Below are positions 41,369 to 50,336 of a stretch of 64,000 nt of DNA, piece after piece (position 1 is the first letter of the stretch; each line of letters begins with the position of its first letter). Where the stretch lies: contig NZ_JACCBI010000001.1 in the NCBI RefSeq assembly GCF_013407835.1, positions 2,294,001-2,358,000 of the forward strand. Direction: 5' to 3'. The translations under genes and the position numbers were made by a program. The DNA is from Agromyces atrinae (GTDB lineage Bacteria > Actinomycetota > Actinomycetes > Actinomycetales > Microbacteriaceae). The notes under the pieces are model-generated. The model searched no databases, was not told the origin of the DNA, and saw only the letters and a list, made by a program, of their open reading frames with translations.

Positions 41369-41926
41369 TCAGTCCCAGATCGACGGCGCCTCGCCGCGCG
41401 TCGACGGCAGCGCGACCTCATCGGCCCAACCGCGAATCCACTCGGGCAGCTCGCGCGGCATCGCCCCGACGGCCTCGATCAGCTCGTCGATCGGCACGAC
41501 ACCGCCCGACTTCTTGAGGAAGCGACCGCGGATGACGCCGAGCGCGTAGATCTCGGGGCGGCCGTCCTTGCCCGGGCGCACGAAGCGCTGCTCGACGAAC
41601 ACCGACTTCTCGTCGAAGCCGAGGATGCGCGACTCGATCGTGAACCGCTGCCAGAGCGTGAGGGACTTCCGGAACGAGATCGTCTCCGACACGACGACGG
41701 GGTACCAGCCGCGCTCCTGGAAGATGCGCCAGACGCCGTTCCGCACGAGCATGTCGAAGCGCGCGACGTCCATGATCGACAGGTACACGCCGTTGTTCAT
41801 GTGGCCGAGGATGTCCTGGTCGGTCGGCAGCGTGATGAAACGCGTCCGCGCGACGTCGTAGTGGCCGATCCGCCGGCCGAAGCGCGCGAGGATCAGATGC
41901 AGGGCCGTACGGAAGAACATGTGCAC
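41369..41926 (-). CDS. Acyl-CoA thioesterase, hotdog fold (4HBT-like)
   Basis: 185 aa. The hotdog pattern is TRFITLPTDQDILGHMNNGVYLSIMDVARFDM, seen at about residues 28-59, followed by VVVSETISFRKSLTLWQRF. The family hydrolyses acyl-CoA thioesters. GTG 41926 lies 6 nt after TAGGCT on the minus strand, so the GTG rather than the ATG two codons later is taken as start. Only 3 nt separate it from the convergent AI-2E gene. Confidence 0.85.
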   Translation of the reverse strand: MHMFFRTALHLILARFGRRIGHYDVARTRFITLPTDQDILGHMNNGVYLSIMDVARFDMLVRNGVWRIFQERGWYPVVVSETISFRKSLTLWQRFTIESRILGFDEKSVFVEQRFVRPGKDGRPEIYALGVIRGRFLKKSGGVVPIDELIEAVGAMPRELPEWIRGWADEVALPSTRGEAPSIWD

Positions 41927-42021
41927 GCGTCGAGCCTAGGCAGGAGCGCGCGACGACCGTCATCCGTTGGCGTCGGCCCACAAAGGCGACGGCGACGCAC
42001 CCGGCGCCGCTGTGCGAACCC

Positions 42022-42846
42022 TCAGCCGCGCACGGCCCCTGTCGTGAGGCCGCCGATGAGCCAGCGCTGCAGGAACACGGCGACGGCGAAGACGGGGATG
42101 ACGCCGATGAGCGACGCGGCGGCGATCTTGCCGAAGTGCGGCGTGCGGTCGCCGTAGAACATCGAGAGCGCGACGGGGAACGTCTGCGCGTCGACGCTCT
42201 GGGTGAGGAACGTCGCGAGCAGGAACTCGTTGTAGTTGAGGATCGCGACGATGATGCCGACGGCGACGAGCGCGGGCAACACGAGCGGCACGACGATGCT
42301 CACGAGCGTGCGGAACGTGCCCGCTCCGTCGATCGTCGCGGCCTCTTCGATCTCGCCCGGGATCGCGCGGATGAAGCCCTCGAGCAGCCAGATCGCGACG
42401 GGGATGTTGACGAGCGCGTACACGAGCGTCAACCCGATGAGGGTGTTGTTGAGGCCGAGGATGCGGAGGAGCGTGAGCAGCGGCACCACGGCGACGATGG
42501 GCGGCAGCAGCCACGGGCTCATGAGCGTCGCGCCGAGGGTCGCGCCTCCGGTGCGGAACCGCACGATGGCCCAGGCTCCCGGAACCGCGAGGGCGAGCGA
42601 GAGCAGTGCCCCGCCGATCGCCGCGGCGAGGGAGCGCGCGACGCCGCCCGGGATGTTCGAGGCGGTGAGCACATCGCCCCAGTTCGACCACGAGGGATCG
42701 GGGCTCCAGAGGATGCCGGAGACCGTCTCACCGCGGCCCATGAGCGACACCGAGAACAGGTAGAGGATCGGCACGAGCGTGCCGATGAGGAAGAGACCGA
42801 CGACCGCGGAGGCGATCGGCGAGCGTGAGGCGCGGCGGCTACGCAT
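42022..42846 (-). CDS. Carbohydrate-type ABC transporter permease (second)
   Basis: 274 aa, six helices, with the EAA loop EIEEAATIDGAGTFRTLVSI and IVVPLVLPALVAVG. It is the MalG-like partner of the upstream permease, whose stop overlaps its start (ATGCGTAG). No ATPase is encoded in the locus. Confidence 0.9.
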   Translation of the reverse strand: MRSRRASRSPIASAVVGLFLIGTLVPILYLFSVSLMGRGETVSGILWSPDPSWSNWGDVLTASNIPGGVARSLAAAIGGALLSLALAVPGAWAIVRFRTGGATLGATLMSPWLLPPIVAVVPLLTLLRILGLNNTLIGLTLVYALVNIPVAIWLLEGFIRAIPGEIEEAATIDGAGTFRTLVSIVVPLVLPALVAVGIIVAILNYNEFLLATFLTQSVDAQTFPVALSMFYGDRTPHFGKIAAASLIGVIPVFAVAVFLQRWLIGGLTTGAVRG

Positions 42847-43681
42847 CGCGGTGCACCTTCCGGGTCAGTGCCACGATCGGCAGGGTCACGAGGGTGACGA
42901 CGACGGCGAGGAGGAGCGTGATCGCCGACGCACGGCCGACGTCGAACTCCTTGAGGGCGACCTGGTAGATCAGGTACGACGTCGTCGTCGTGGCCTGACC
43001 CGGCCCGCCCGACGTCATCACGAACACGAGGTCGAAGACCTTGAAGGCGATGACGAGCCGGATGAAGAACGCGGCTGCGACGGCACCGGCGATCGCGGGG
43101 AGCGTGATCGAACGGAAGAGCCGCCACCCGTGTGCACCGTCGAGGGCGGCGGCCTCGCGCGTCGCCTCGTCCTGGCCGAGCAGCGACGTGTAGACGAGCA
43201 GGATGACGAGCGGCGTCCACTCCCAGACATCCGTCAGCGCGATCGCGGGCAGTGCCCACGCGGTCGACGAGAGCGGCGCGAGAGCCGCGCCGTCGCCGCC
43301 GAAGAACTCGACGATCGTCGAGAGCAGTCCGCCGCCGGGGTTGAAGATGAGCTTCCAGAGCGTGCCCACGACGACGGGCGGGATGATGAGCGGGAGCAGC
43401 AGGATCGTCTTCACGATCGACCCGCCGCGCGTCGCGCGCTCGAGGGCGACGGCCGCGACGACACCGAGCGCGACGCTCGCGAGGCTCACGGCGAGCGCGT
43501 AGGCGACGGTGCGCCAGAGCGACGCGACGACGTCTCCGTCGGCGAGCACCGTCTCGAAGTTCTCGGTTCCCGTCCACGCGCGGAAGGGCTTGCCGAGCGA
43601 CGAGTCAGAGACCGACGCGGCGATGATGAAGAGGAGCGGATACGCCCCCAGCACGAGGAGCGCGAGCACGCTCGGGCTCAC
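42839..43681 (-). CDS. Carbohydrate-type ABC transporter permease (first; start uncertain)
   Basis: About 280 aa, MalF/UgpA-like, with helices from residue 5 and the EAA loop DEATREAAALDGAHGWRLF. GTG 43681 is a working choice. The in-frame ORF extends to 43819, but that would overlap the end of the binding-protein gene and run through a hairpin. The only good ribosome site, AGGAGG, is inside the hairpin about 22 nt upstream, so translation could be controlled by its folding. Confidence 0.8.
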   Translation of the reverse strand: MSPSVLALLVLGAYPLLFIIAASVSDSSLGKPFRAWTGTENFETVLADGDVVASLWRTVAYALAVSLASVALGVVAAVALERATRGGSIVKTILLLPLIIPPVVVGTLWKLIFNPGGGLLSTIVEFFGGDGAALAPLSSTAWALPAIALTDVWEWTPLVILLVYTSLLGQDEATREAAALDGAHGWRLFRSITLPAIAGAVAAAFFIRLVIAFKVFDLVFVMTSGGPGQATTTTSYLIYQVALKEFDVGRASAITLLLAVVVTLVTLPIVALTRKVHRDA

Positions 43682-43689
43682 GAGAGAAC

Positions 43690-43739
43690 GGCGCGCCCAC
43701 CGCTCCCTCCTCGAGACGAGGAGGTGGGGTGGGCGCGCC
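43690..43739 (-). terminator. Two-part hairpin between binding protein and permease genes
   Basis: The outer stem GGCGCGCCCACC / GGTGGGCGCGCC (12 bp) encloses an inner stem CCTCCTCG / CGAGGAGG (8 bp). It starts about 10 nt after the binding-protein stop. It can lower permease expression, either as a partial terminator or by hiding AGGAGG. It mirrors the hairpin after the gan binding-protein gene. Confidence 0.7.
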
Positions 43740-43748
43740 GCGGTGCGG

Positions 43749-45089
43749 CTAAGAGCCAAGAATCTTCTCCCACTCGGCCTGCACGCGGTCGAGCGTCTCC
43801 TGGGCGGTGCCGCCGTCACCGGCGATGAGCTTCGCGAGCTCGTCGGTCAGGATCTGGGCGGCCTGCGAGGCGTTCTCACCGGTCGGCCAGGCGAGTGCGC
43901 CGTCGAGCGTCGCACGGTTGACCTGCTGCAGCTCGGGGTAGGTCTCGCCGTAGGCCGCGCTCTCGAGCGACGACACACGGTTCGGGTCGATGCCGGTCTG
44001 CGGGTCGGCGACGAGGAGCTCGGAGTTGACGTCGCTCGACGACGCGAACTCGATGAAGGCCTTCGCGAGGTCGGTCTTCTCGGTGTTGGCCGCGATCACC
44101 CACGTGAAGCCCGCGACGAGTGAGGCGCGCGGCGTGGTCTGCTCGCCACCGACGGGAAGCGTCACGACGCCCCACTTGCCGGCGACGGTCGAGTCGGGGT
44201 TCGTCTCCGAGCCGACGCCGAGGTCGGTCCAGTTCTCGATGAAGCCGACCTTGCCGTCGTACCAGGCGCCGTTGCCGACACCGAAGTCGGTCTCGGCCGG
44301 GGTCGGGAAGGCGTAGGGGATGACGTCGACGAGCGCTTGCGCGGCTTCGACGGCCTCGGGCGAGTTGATCGTCGGCTTGCCCGACGCGTCGACGAACTCT
44401 CCGCCGAAGCCCGCGAGGCGGTTGGCGAAGGCGGCACCGAGGATGAGCGGCGACTTCTGACCGAAGACGGCCGAGCCGTAGACGCCGTTCGCGCCCTCGT
44501 TCTCGGTGATGATCTTCACGTCTTCGAGGTACTCGTCCCACGTGGCGGGGGGCTCGGTGATGCCGTTCCGCTCGAGGATCTCGGTGTTGTAGAAGAGCAC
44601 GTGGGTGTCGCCGTCGAACGGCAGTCCGTAGGTGCGGCCGTCGACGACCGTGTACGGCTCGTTGATCGCGGGGATGAAGTCGTCGGTGTCGAGCGACGGG
44701 GTCTCGGCGACCCAGTCGGTGAGGTCCTGGATGGAACCGCTCGCGGCGAGGTCGCCGATCGAGACGTACCAGGGCGCCGCCACGTCGACGGCGTTCGCGC
44801 CCGACTGCTGGTCGAGGGCGAGCGTCGAGCCGATCTCGTCGTAGGGAACGATCTGGAGGTTGACGGTCGCGCCGGTCTCCTTCTCGAAGCGCTCCTTGAG
44901 CCAGTTCGCCGCGCCCTCGTGAGACGTGATGAGCAGGGCGTTGAGCTCCTGACCGGAGAAGTCGCCATCGGCGGCCGCCGTGTCGGACCCGGTCGCGGTC
45001 GAGGCGCACGACGCGAGGGCGAGGGCGGCGACGAGGCCACCGGCGAGGATTCCGACGCGTCTCGCGAGGGATCGACTGTTCTGAGGCAT
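43749..45089 (-). CDS. ABC transporter substrate-binding lipoprotein (family 1)
   Basis: 446 aa. The signal peptide has lipobox LALASC (Cys about 28). The mature protein has the sugar-binding-protein pattern (LPFDGDTHVLFYNTEIL, WDEYLEDVKIITENEG). ATG 45089 has AGGAG upstream. It heads an operon with two permeases and diverges from the oxidative gene set. The ligand is therefore presumably the substrate of those enzymes. The -10 box overlaps a perfect palindrome at 45154-45167. Confidence 0.9.
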   Translation of the reverse strand: MPQNSRSLARRVGILAGGLVAALALASCASTATGSDTAAADGDFSGQELNALLITSHEGAANWLKERFEKETGATVNLQIVPYDEIGSTLALDQQSGANAVDVAAPWYVSIGDLAASGSIQDLTDWVAETPSLDTDDFIPAINEPYTVVDGRTYGLPFDGDTHVLFYNTEILERNGITEPPATWDEYLEDVKIITENEGANGVYGSAVFGQKSPLILGAAFANRLAGFGGEFVDASGKPTINSPEAVEAAQALVDVIPYAFPTPAETDFGVGNGAWYDGKVGFIENWTDLGVGSETNPDSTVAGKWGVVTLPVGGEQTTPRASLVAGFTWVIAANTEKTDLAKAFIEFASSSDVNSELLVADPQTGIDPNRVSSLESAAYGETYPELQQVNRATLDGALAWPTGENASQAAQILTDELAKLIAGDGGTAQETLDRVQAEWEKILGS

Positions 45090-45153
45090 GGAAGAACTCC
45101 TGTGGTGGGGGGAGGAAGCAGGCACGACAACCGGTGCAGAAGGCGTCGAGTGG

Positions 45154-45207
45154 GCCTAACGTTAGGCAGTCGCGGGGTGGCCGTCCACGCGGAACGTAAG
45201 TTTCCGC
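45154..45207. promoter_or_regulatory. Divergent promoter with palindromic operators
   Basis: GCCTAACGTTAGGC (45154-45167) is a perfect 14-bp palindrome containing TAACGT, a -10 for the leftward operon. TGGACG lies 17 bp upstream as its -35. GCGGAA-N7-TTCCGC (45189-45207) is a second inverted repeat. The rightward promoter probably uses TAATTT (45283-45288). No regulator gene is adjacent. Confidence 0.55.
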
Positions 45208-45323
45208 AATGAAGCGATTTCGCCCCCGTCGGCTGCATGACTCCCCGTGTCATCCGGGTTCGAGTCGCGCCTCGGGCGCTGGTAATTTCGGCAGACCCCC
45301 CGCCCCTGCCGCCCCGGAGAGCC

Positions 45324-46772
45324 GTGACCTCGCGCATCATTCTCAACGCCTTCGACATGTCCTGCGTCACCCACCAGGCACCCGGCCTCTGGCGTCATCC
45401 CGACAATCGGGCCGCCGACTACAACACCCTCGACTACTGGGTGGGTCTCGCCGAACTGCTCGAACGCGGTACCTTCGACGCCCTCTTCATCGCCGATGTC
45501 GTCGGCGTCTACGACGTCTACCGCGGCTCGGCTGCCGCGGCCCTCGAGGGTGCCGCGCAGATCCCGGTCGGAGACCCGATCGCCCAGGTCTCGGCGATGG
45601 CGCACGCGACCGAGCACCTCGGTTTCGGCGTGACCGTCGCGCTCACCTACGAACTGCCGTACCAGTTGGCACGCCGCTTCAGCACCCTCGACCACTTCAC
45701 GCAGGGCCGGGTCGGCTGGAACGTCGTCACGTCGTACCTCAACAGCGCCGCGCAGAACCTCGGCCTCGACACGCAGATCCCCCACGACGTGCGCTACGAC
45801 ATCGCCGACGAGTTCCTCGACGTCACGTACAAGCTCTGGGAGGGCTCGTGGGAGGACGGCGCGGTCGTGAAGGATCGCGAGCGCGGCGTCTTCACCGACC
45901 CGTCGCGCGTGCACTCGATCGCCCACGAGGGCACGCACTTCCGCGTTCCCGGCATCCACCTCTCCGAGCCGAGCCCTCAGCGCACCCCCGCGATCTTCCA
46001 GGCCGGGGCGTCGCCGCGCGGCCGTGAGTTCGCGGCGAAGCACGGTGAAGCGGTCTTCATCAACGGCCTCGTGCCCGAGCTCACGCGCCCCATCACCGAC
46101 GACATCCGCGACCGTGCCGAGCGCCTCGGCCGCTCGCGCGACAGCGTCAAGATCCTCTCGCTCGCGACCGTCATCGTCGCCGAGACCGACGAGGCCGCCC
46201 AGGCGAAGCTCGCCGAGTACCGCGAGTACGTCGACCTCGAGGGAGCCCTCGCGCTCTACGGCGGCTGGTCGGGCCTCGACCTGTCGACCTTCGACCCCGA
46301 CACCCCCCTCAAGTACGTCGATACGGATGCCGCGCGCTCGGCGCTCTCGATCTTCACGATCGCCGACCCCGAGCGGGCGTGGACCCCGCGCGACATCGCC
46401 GAATACGTCGGCATCGGCGGCATCGGGCCGGTCATCGTCGGCAGCCCGTCGACCGTCGCCGACGAGATAGAACGCTGGGTCGAGGTCGGCGGCATCGACG
46501 GCTTCAACCTCGCCTACGTCGTGACGCCCGGCACCTTCGAGGACTTCGTCGACCTCGCCGTGCCCGAGCTGCGCCGCCGCGGCCGCGTGTGGGACGACTA
46601 CCCCGAGGGCACGCTGCGTGGTCGCCTGAACGGCACCGGCTCCCCCGTCATCCCCGACTGGCACCCCGCCCACGCCTATCGCGGCGCCTTCGTCGGCGGG
46701 CCGAGTGCCGCCGACGGCACCGCTCCCCGACTCGCCGAACGCCCCGCCGACACCTCAGAAGGAACACGATGA
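45324..46772 (+). CDS. NtaA/SnaA/DszA-family FMN-dependent monooxygenase
   Basis: 482 aa luciferase-like flavin monooxygenase. Family features are LNAFDMSCVTHQAPGLW near the start, HFTQGRVGWNVVTSYLNSAA, and QAGASPRGREFAAKHGEAVF. Members oxidise chelators, sulfones or pristinamycin-type substrates with FMNH2 and O2. GTG 45324 has GGAGAG upstream. It overlaps the next gene by ATGA. No flavin reductase is in the cluster, so FMNH2 must come from elsewhere. Confidence 0.88.
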   Translation: MTSRIILNAFDMSCVTHQAPGLWRHPDNRAADYNTLDYWVGLAELLERGTFDALFIADVVGVYDVYRGSAAAALEGAAQIPVGDPIAQVSAMAHATEHLGFGVTVALTYELPYQLARRFSTLDHFTQGRVGWNVVTSYLNSAAQNLGLDTQIPHDVRYDIADEFLDVTYKLWEGSWEDGAVVKDRERGVFTDPSRVHSIAHEGTHFRVPGIHLSEPSPQRTPAIFQAGASPRGREFAAKHGEAVFINGLVPELTRPITDDIRDRAERLGRSRDSVKILSLATVIVAETDEAAQAKLAEYREYVDLEGALALYGGWSGLDLSTFDPDTPLKYVDTDAARSALSIFTIADPERAWTPRDIAEYVGIGGIGPVIVGSPSTVADEIERWVEVGGIDGFNLAYVVTPGTFEDFVDLAVPELRRRGRVWDDYPEGTLRGRLNGTGSPVIPDWHPAHAYRGAFVGGPSAADGTAPRLAERPADTSEGTR

Positions 46773-47971
46773 CCACGACCCGCCCCGCCGTCGCGAGCGA
46801 CGCCGAACTCGATCACTGGCGCACCGTCGCCGAGCGCGTCGCCGCGACCCTCGGCGAAGACGCCCTCGAGCGCGACCGCCGCGGCGACGACCCCACGGTC
46901 GAACTCGACCTGCTGCGCGAGTCGGGCCTCGTCGACCTGCTGCACCCGGCCGAGTTCGGCGGAGGCGGCGGACACTGGCAGTCGGCGCTCCTCGCCGTGC
47001 GCATCCTCTCGCGCACCGACGCCTCGGTCGCGCAGGTGCTCGCGTACCACTACATCAACTCGTCGAACATCGGCTTCGCCGCCCCCGAGGCCGATCGCGC
47101 CGACTGGTACCGGCGCACGACCGCGGACCACTGGCTGTGGGGCGACTCGGTCAACCCCGTCGACCCCGACCTCCTCCTCACGCCGGCCGACGGCGGATTC
47201 CGCCTGAACGGTCGCAAGCGCTTCTCGACCGGAGCCTCCTCGGGCGACGTCGTGCTCGCCGCAGCGCGCATCGAGGGCGGTGACCGCGACGGCGAGACCG
47301 TCTTCGTCGTCCTCGATCACGACCGCGCCGGCATCCACTACCTCGGCGATTGGGATGCCCTCGGTCAGCGCCTCTCGGCGAGCGGATCGGTCGACTTCGT
47401 CGACGTCGCGGTCGACCCCGCCGACATCCTCGGGTCGCTCGGGGACGGGCCCTTCCAGAACCTCATCACCCCCGGCATCCAGCTCGCGTTCGGCAACATC
47501 TACCTCGGCATCGCCGAGGGTGCGCTCGAGCAGGGACTCGAGATCGCTCGGGCTCGGAAGAACTCGTGGTTCCTGAGCGGCGCCGACCTGTACCGCAACG
47601 ACCCGTTCGTGCAGCGCGTCGTCGGCGAGTTCTCGTCGGGCATCGCCGCCGTCGAGGCCCTCGCCGACCGCGCCGCACGGCGTTTCGACGAGACCGTCTC
47701 GCTCGGCGACGCCGTCACGGCCGAGCAGCGCGGGCACATCGAGATCGAGATCGCGAAGCTCAAGGTCGTCTCGACCGATCTCGGCGTCGAGGTCGCCAAC
47801 CGCATCTTCGAGATCACCGGATCGAGCTCGGCGAAGGCCTCGGTCGGCCTCGACCTGTTCTGGCGGAACGTGCGCACGCACACCCTGCACGACCCCGTCG
47901 ACTACAAGAAGCTCGAGGTCGGCGCCTGGGAGCTCAACGGGGAGCTTCAGCCCCTGTCGCTCTACACATGA
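46769..47971 (+). CDS. Acyl-CoA-dehydrogenase-fold flavoprotein, SfnB/DszC-like (1)
   Basis: 400 aa. The fold is that of acyl-CoA dehydrogenases (LLHPAEFGGGGGHWQSALL, RKRFSTGASSGD, LWGDSVNP), but the overall pattern fits the SfnB/DszC group, which are monooxygenases or sulfur-acquisition oxidoreductases. It overlaps both neighbours by 4 nt. A role in oxidising an organosulfur or related compound is likely but not proven. Confidence 0.82.
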   Translation: MTTTRPAVASDAELDHWRTVAERVAATLGEDALERDRRGDDPTVELDLLRESGLVDLLHPAEFGGGGGHWQSALLAVRILSRTDASVAQVLAYHYINSSNIGFAAPEADRADWYRRTTADHWLWGDSVNPVDPDLLLTPADGGFRLNGRKRFSTGASSGDVVLAAARIEGGDRDGETVFVVLDHDRAGIHYLGDWDALGQRLSASGSVDFVDVAVDPADILGSLGDGPFQNLITPGIQLAFGNIYLGIAEGALEQGLEIARARKNSWFLSGADLYRNDPFVQRVVGEFSSGIAAVEALADRAARRFDETVSLGDAVTAEQRGHIEIEIAKLKVVSTDLGVEVANRIFEITGSSSAKASVGLDLFWRNVRTHTLHDPVDYKKLEVGAWELNGELQPLSLYT

Positions 47972-49188
47972 GCGCGCGTTTCGACACGGCCGCGGCACGC
48001 CTGCGACCCGTCTTCGCCCAGATCGCGACCGGCACCGTCGAGCGTGAGCGCGAGCACCGGCTGCCGTTCGACGAGGTGCGAGCCCTGAAGGATGCCGGTT
48101 TCGGCGCACTCCGCGTGCCCGTCGAGTTCGGTGGAGACGGCCTCAGCATCGCCGAGGTCGCCGAACTGCTCGTCGAGCTCGCGACGGCCGACTCGAACCT
48201 GCCGCAGATCTTCCGCGGGCACCTCGCCTACCTCGAAGACCGACTCGTGGCCGAGCCGAGCGCCGAGCGCGACGCGTGGCTCACGCGGCTCGGCTCGGGC
48301 GAGATCGTCGGCAACGCGTGGAGCGAGGTCGGTGCGGGCGGTCTCGGCTCGCCCACGACGCGCGCGACGCGTGACGGCGACGCCTGGCGCGTCGACGGAC
48401 GGAAGTTCTACACGACGGGCTCGATCTTCGCCGACTGGACCGACGTCACCGCGGCGAGCGACGACGGCGACGTCACGGCGCTCGTGCGCACCGACGCACC
48501 CGGCGTGACGATCCACGACGACTGGGACGGCTTCGGCCAGCCGCTCACGGGCACCGGCACCATCGTCTTCGACGGTGCGCCGAGCGAGCACGTCGCCCTG
48601 TTCGGCGAACGCTTCCGCTACCAGACGGCCCACTACCAGCTCGTCCTGCTCGCGGTCCTCGCGGGCATCGCGACCGCGGTCGAGCGCGACGCGGGTCACG
48701 AGATCCGATCCCGAACCCGCGTGTACAGCCACGGTCTCGCGGCTCGCGTGCAGGACGACGCGCAGATCCAGTCCGTCGTGGGCGAGATCTCGTCGATCGC
48801 GTACACCGCGAAGCAGCTCGTGCGCGGCGTCGCGTCCGCCCTCGACGCTGCGGCGGCGACCGCTCTCGAGCGCGATTCGGCGGCGGATGTCGCGGCCAAT
48901 GTCGAGGCCGAGATCCGCGCCGCGCAGGCTCAGGTCGTGCTGAGCGAGTTCGTCCCGCGCGCCGCGACGCTGCTCTTCAACACGCTCGGGGCCTCCGCGA
49001 CATCCACGACGAAGGCCCTCGACCGACACTGGCGGAATGCCCGGACCGTCGCGTCGCACAACCCCGTCATCTACAAGTCGCGTATCGTCGGCGATTGGTC
49101 GATCAACGGCACACCGCCTCCCTTCATCTGGAGCATCGGTACCGCCGAGTCGACAGGCATCACCGCTGATACCGAGGAGAAGTCATGA
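47968..49188 (+). CDS. Acyl-CoA-dehydrogenase-fold flavoprotein, SfnB/DszC-like (2)
   Basis: 406 aa paralog of the previous gene with the same fold (LRVPVEFGGDGLSIAEVAELL, GNAWSEVGAGGLGSP, RKFYTTGSIFADW). The two are clearly diverged from each other. It overlaps the aldo/keto reductase start by ATGA. Two such flavoproteins with an NtaA-type enzyme suggest sequential or heteromeric oxygenation. Confidence 0.82.
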   Translation: MSARFDTAAARLRPVFAQIATGTVEREREHRLPFDEVRALKDAGFGALRVPVEFGGDGLSIAEVAELLVELATADSNLPQIFRGHLAYLEDRLVAEPSAERDAWLTRLGSGEIVGNAWSEVGAGGLGSPTTRATRDGDAWRVDGRKFYTTGSIFADWTDVTAASDDGDVTALVRTDAPGVTIHDDWDGFGQPLTGTGTIVFDGAPSEHVALFGERFRYQTAHYQLVLLAVLAGIATAVERDAGHEIRSRTRVYSHGLAARVQDDAQIQSVVGEISSIAYTAKQLVRGVASALDAAAATALERDSAADVAANVEAEIRAAQAQVVLSEFVPRAATLLFNTLGASATSTTKALDRHWRNARTVASHNPVIYKSRIVGDWSINGTPPPFIWSIGTAESTGITADTEEKS

Positions 49189-50252
49189 CCGAGACCGTCC
49201 ACGTCGCCGCCGGCGTACCCGACATCCACGCGCCGTACGTCGCCGCAGCCGACCGATACACGCACTTCGGCTACCGCCGGGTCGGCACGTCGGGCCTCCT
49301 GCTGCCCCCGATCTCGCTCGGCCTCTGGTACAACTTCGGCGACAACAAGCCGTTCCAGGGCCAGCGCGACATCCTGCGCCACGCGTTCGACCGCGGCATC
49401 ACCCACTTCGACCTCGCGAACAACTACGGCCCGCCCCACGGCAGCGCGGAGGAGAACTTCGGGCGCATCCTGCGCACCGACTTCAAGCCGTACCGCTCCG
49501 AACTCATCGTCTCGACGAAGGCCGGCTGGCCGCACTGGCCGGGCCCCTACGGCGACTTCGGTTCGCGGAAGTACCTGCTCAACAGCCTCGACGAATCGCT
49601 CGAACGCCTGTCGACCGATTACGTCGACATCTTCTACTCGCACCGCGTCGACGCGTCGACGCCCCTCGAGGAGACGATCGGCGCCCTCGACACGGCCGTC
49701 CGCCAGGGCAAGGCCCTCTACGCCGGCATCTCGTCGTACTCGGCGGAGCGCACCGCGAAGGCTGTCGAGATCGCGAAGGCGCTCGGCACTCCGCTCGTCA
49801 TCCACCAGCCCGCGTACTCGCTCGTGAACCGCTGGGTCGAAGAGGAGCTGCTCGAGACCCTCGACGCGAACGGCCTCGGCTCGATCGCGTTCACGCCGCT
49901 CGCGCAGGGGCTCCTCACCGACAAGTTCCTCGTCGACCCGAACGCCGAGCACGCGACGCCGCGCCCGTCGTTCCGCGACGGAACACTCTCCGAGGACAAC
50001 CTGCGACGCCTCCGCGGACTCGACGCGATCGCGAAGGGCCGCGGCCAGTCGCTCGCGCAGCTCGCCCTGTCGTGGGTGCTGCGACCCGGCGGCGTGACAT
50101 CCGCCCTCATCGGCGTCTCGTCGGTCGCCCAGCTCGACGAGAACCTCGGCGCGCTCGACGCCGCCCCCTTCACCGACGAGGAGCTCGCCGCGATCGACGA
50201 GTTCGCCGGCGACGCGGGCGTCAACCTGTGGGCGATCTCGTCCGAACTGTGA
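49185..50252 (+). CDS. Aldo/keto reductase, YghZ/MgrA-like
   Basis: 355 aa NADPH-dependent aldo/keto reductase. Seen are ISLGLWYNFGDNK, HFDLANNYGPPHGSAEENFG (the Asp and Tyr of the active site), IVSTKAGWPHWPGPYGDFGSRK and SALIGVSSVAQLDENL. The close group reduces glyceraldehyde or methylglyoxal-like aldehydes. As the last gene of the oxidative operon it probably reduces the aldehyde or ketone released by the monooxygenases. Confidence 0.9.
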   Translation: MTETVHVAAGVPDIHAPYVAAADRYTHFGYRRVGTSGLLLPPISLGLWYNFGDNKPFQGQRDILRHAFDRGITHFDLANNYGPPHGSAEENFGRILRTDFKPYRSELIVSTKAGWPHWPGPYGDFGSRKYLLNSLDESLERLSTDYVDIFYSHRVDASTPLEETIGALDTAVRQGKALYAGISSYSAERTAKAVEIAKALGTPLVIHQPAYSLVNRWVEEELLETLDANGLGSIAFTPLAQGLLTDKFLVDPNAEHATPRPSFRDGTLSEDNLRRLRGLDAIAKGRGQSLAQLALSWVLRPGGVTSALIGVSSVAQLDENLGALDAAPFTDEELAAIDEFAGDAGVNLWAISSEL

Positions 50253-50281
50253 GCCGCTGACGCGCAGAGCCTCTGACACAC

Positions 50282-50334
50282 AGAACGGCCGCCGGGCAGT
50301 CATCCTGCCGGCGGCCGTTCTTCTGTTTCTCGCG
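50282..50334 (+). terminator. Intrinsic terminator after the aldo/keto reductase
   Basis: AGAACGGCCGCC and GGCGGCCGTTCT form a strong stem extended by GGGCAG / CTGCC, followed by a T-rich run (TTCTGTTTCT). It lies between convergent genes and can act in both directions; it is the clearest rho-independent terminator in the window. Confidence 0.85.
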
Positions 50335-50336
50335 GC

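Noticed and set aside
45240-45300. tRNA-like T-arm (GGGTTCGAGTC) upstream of the monooxygenase operon
   Set aside because: The T-stem does not pair beyond one base and no acceptor, D or anticodon arms can be built. It overlaps a likely promoter.
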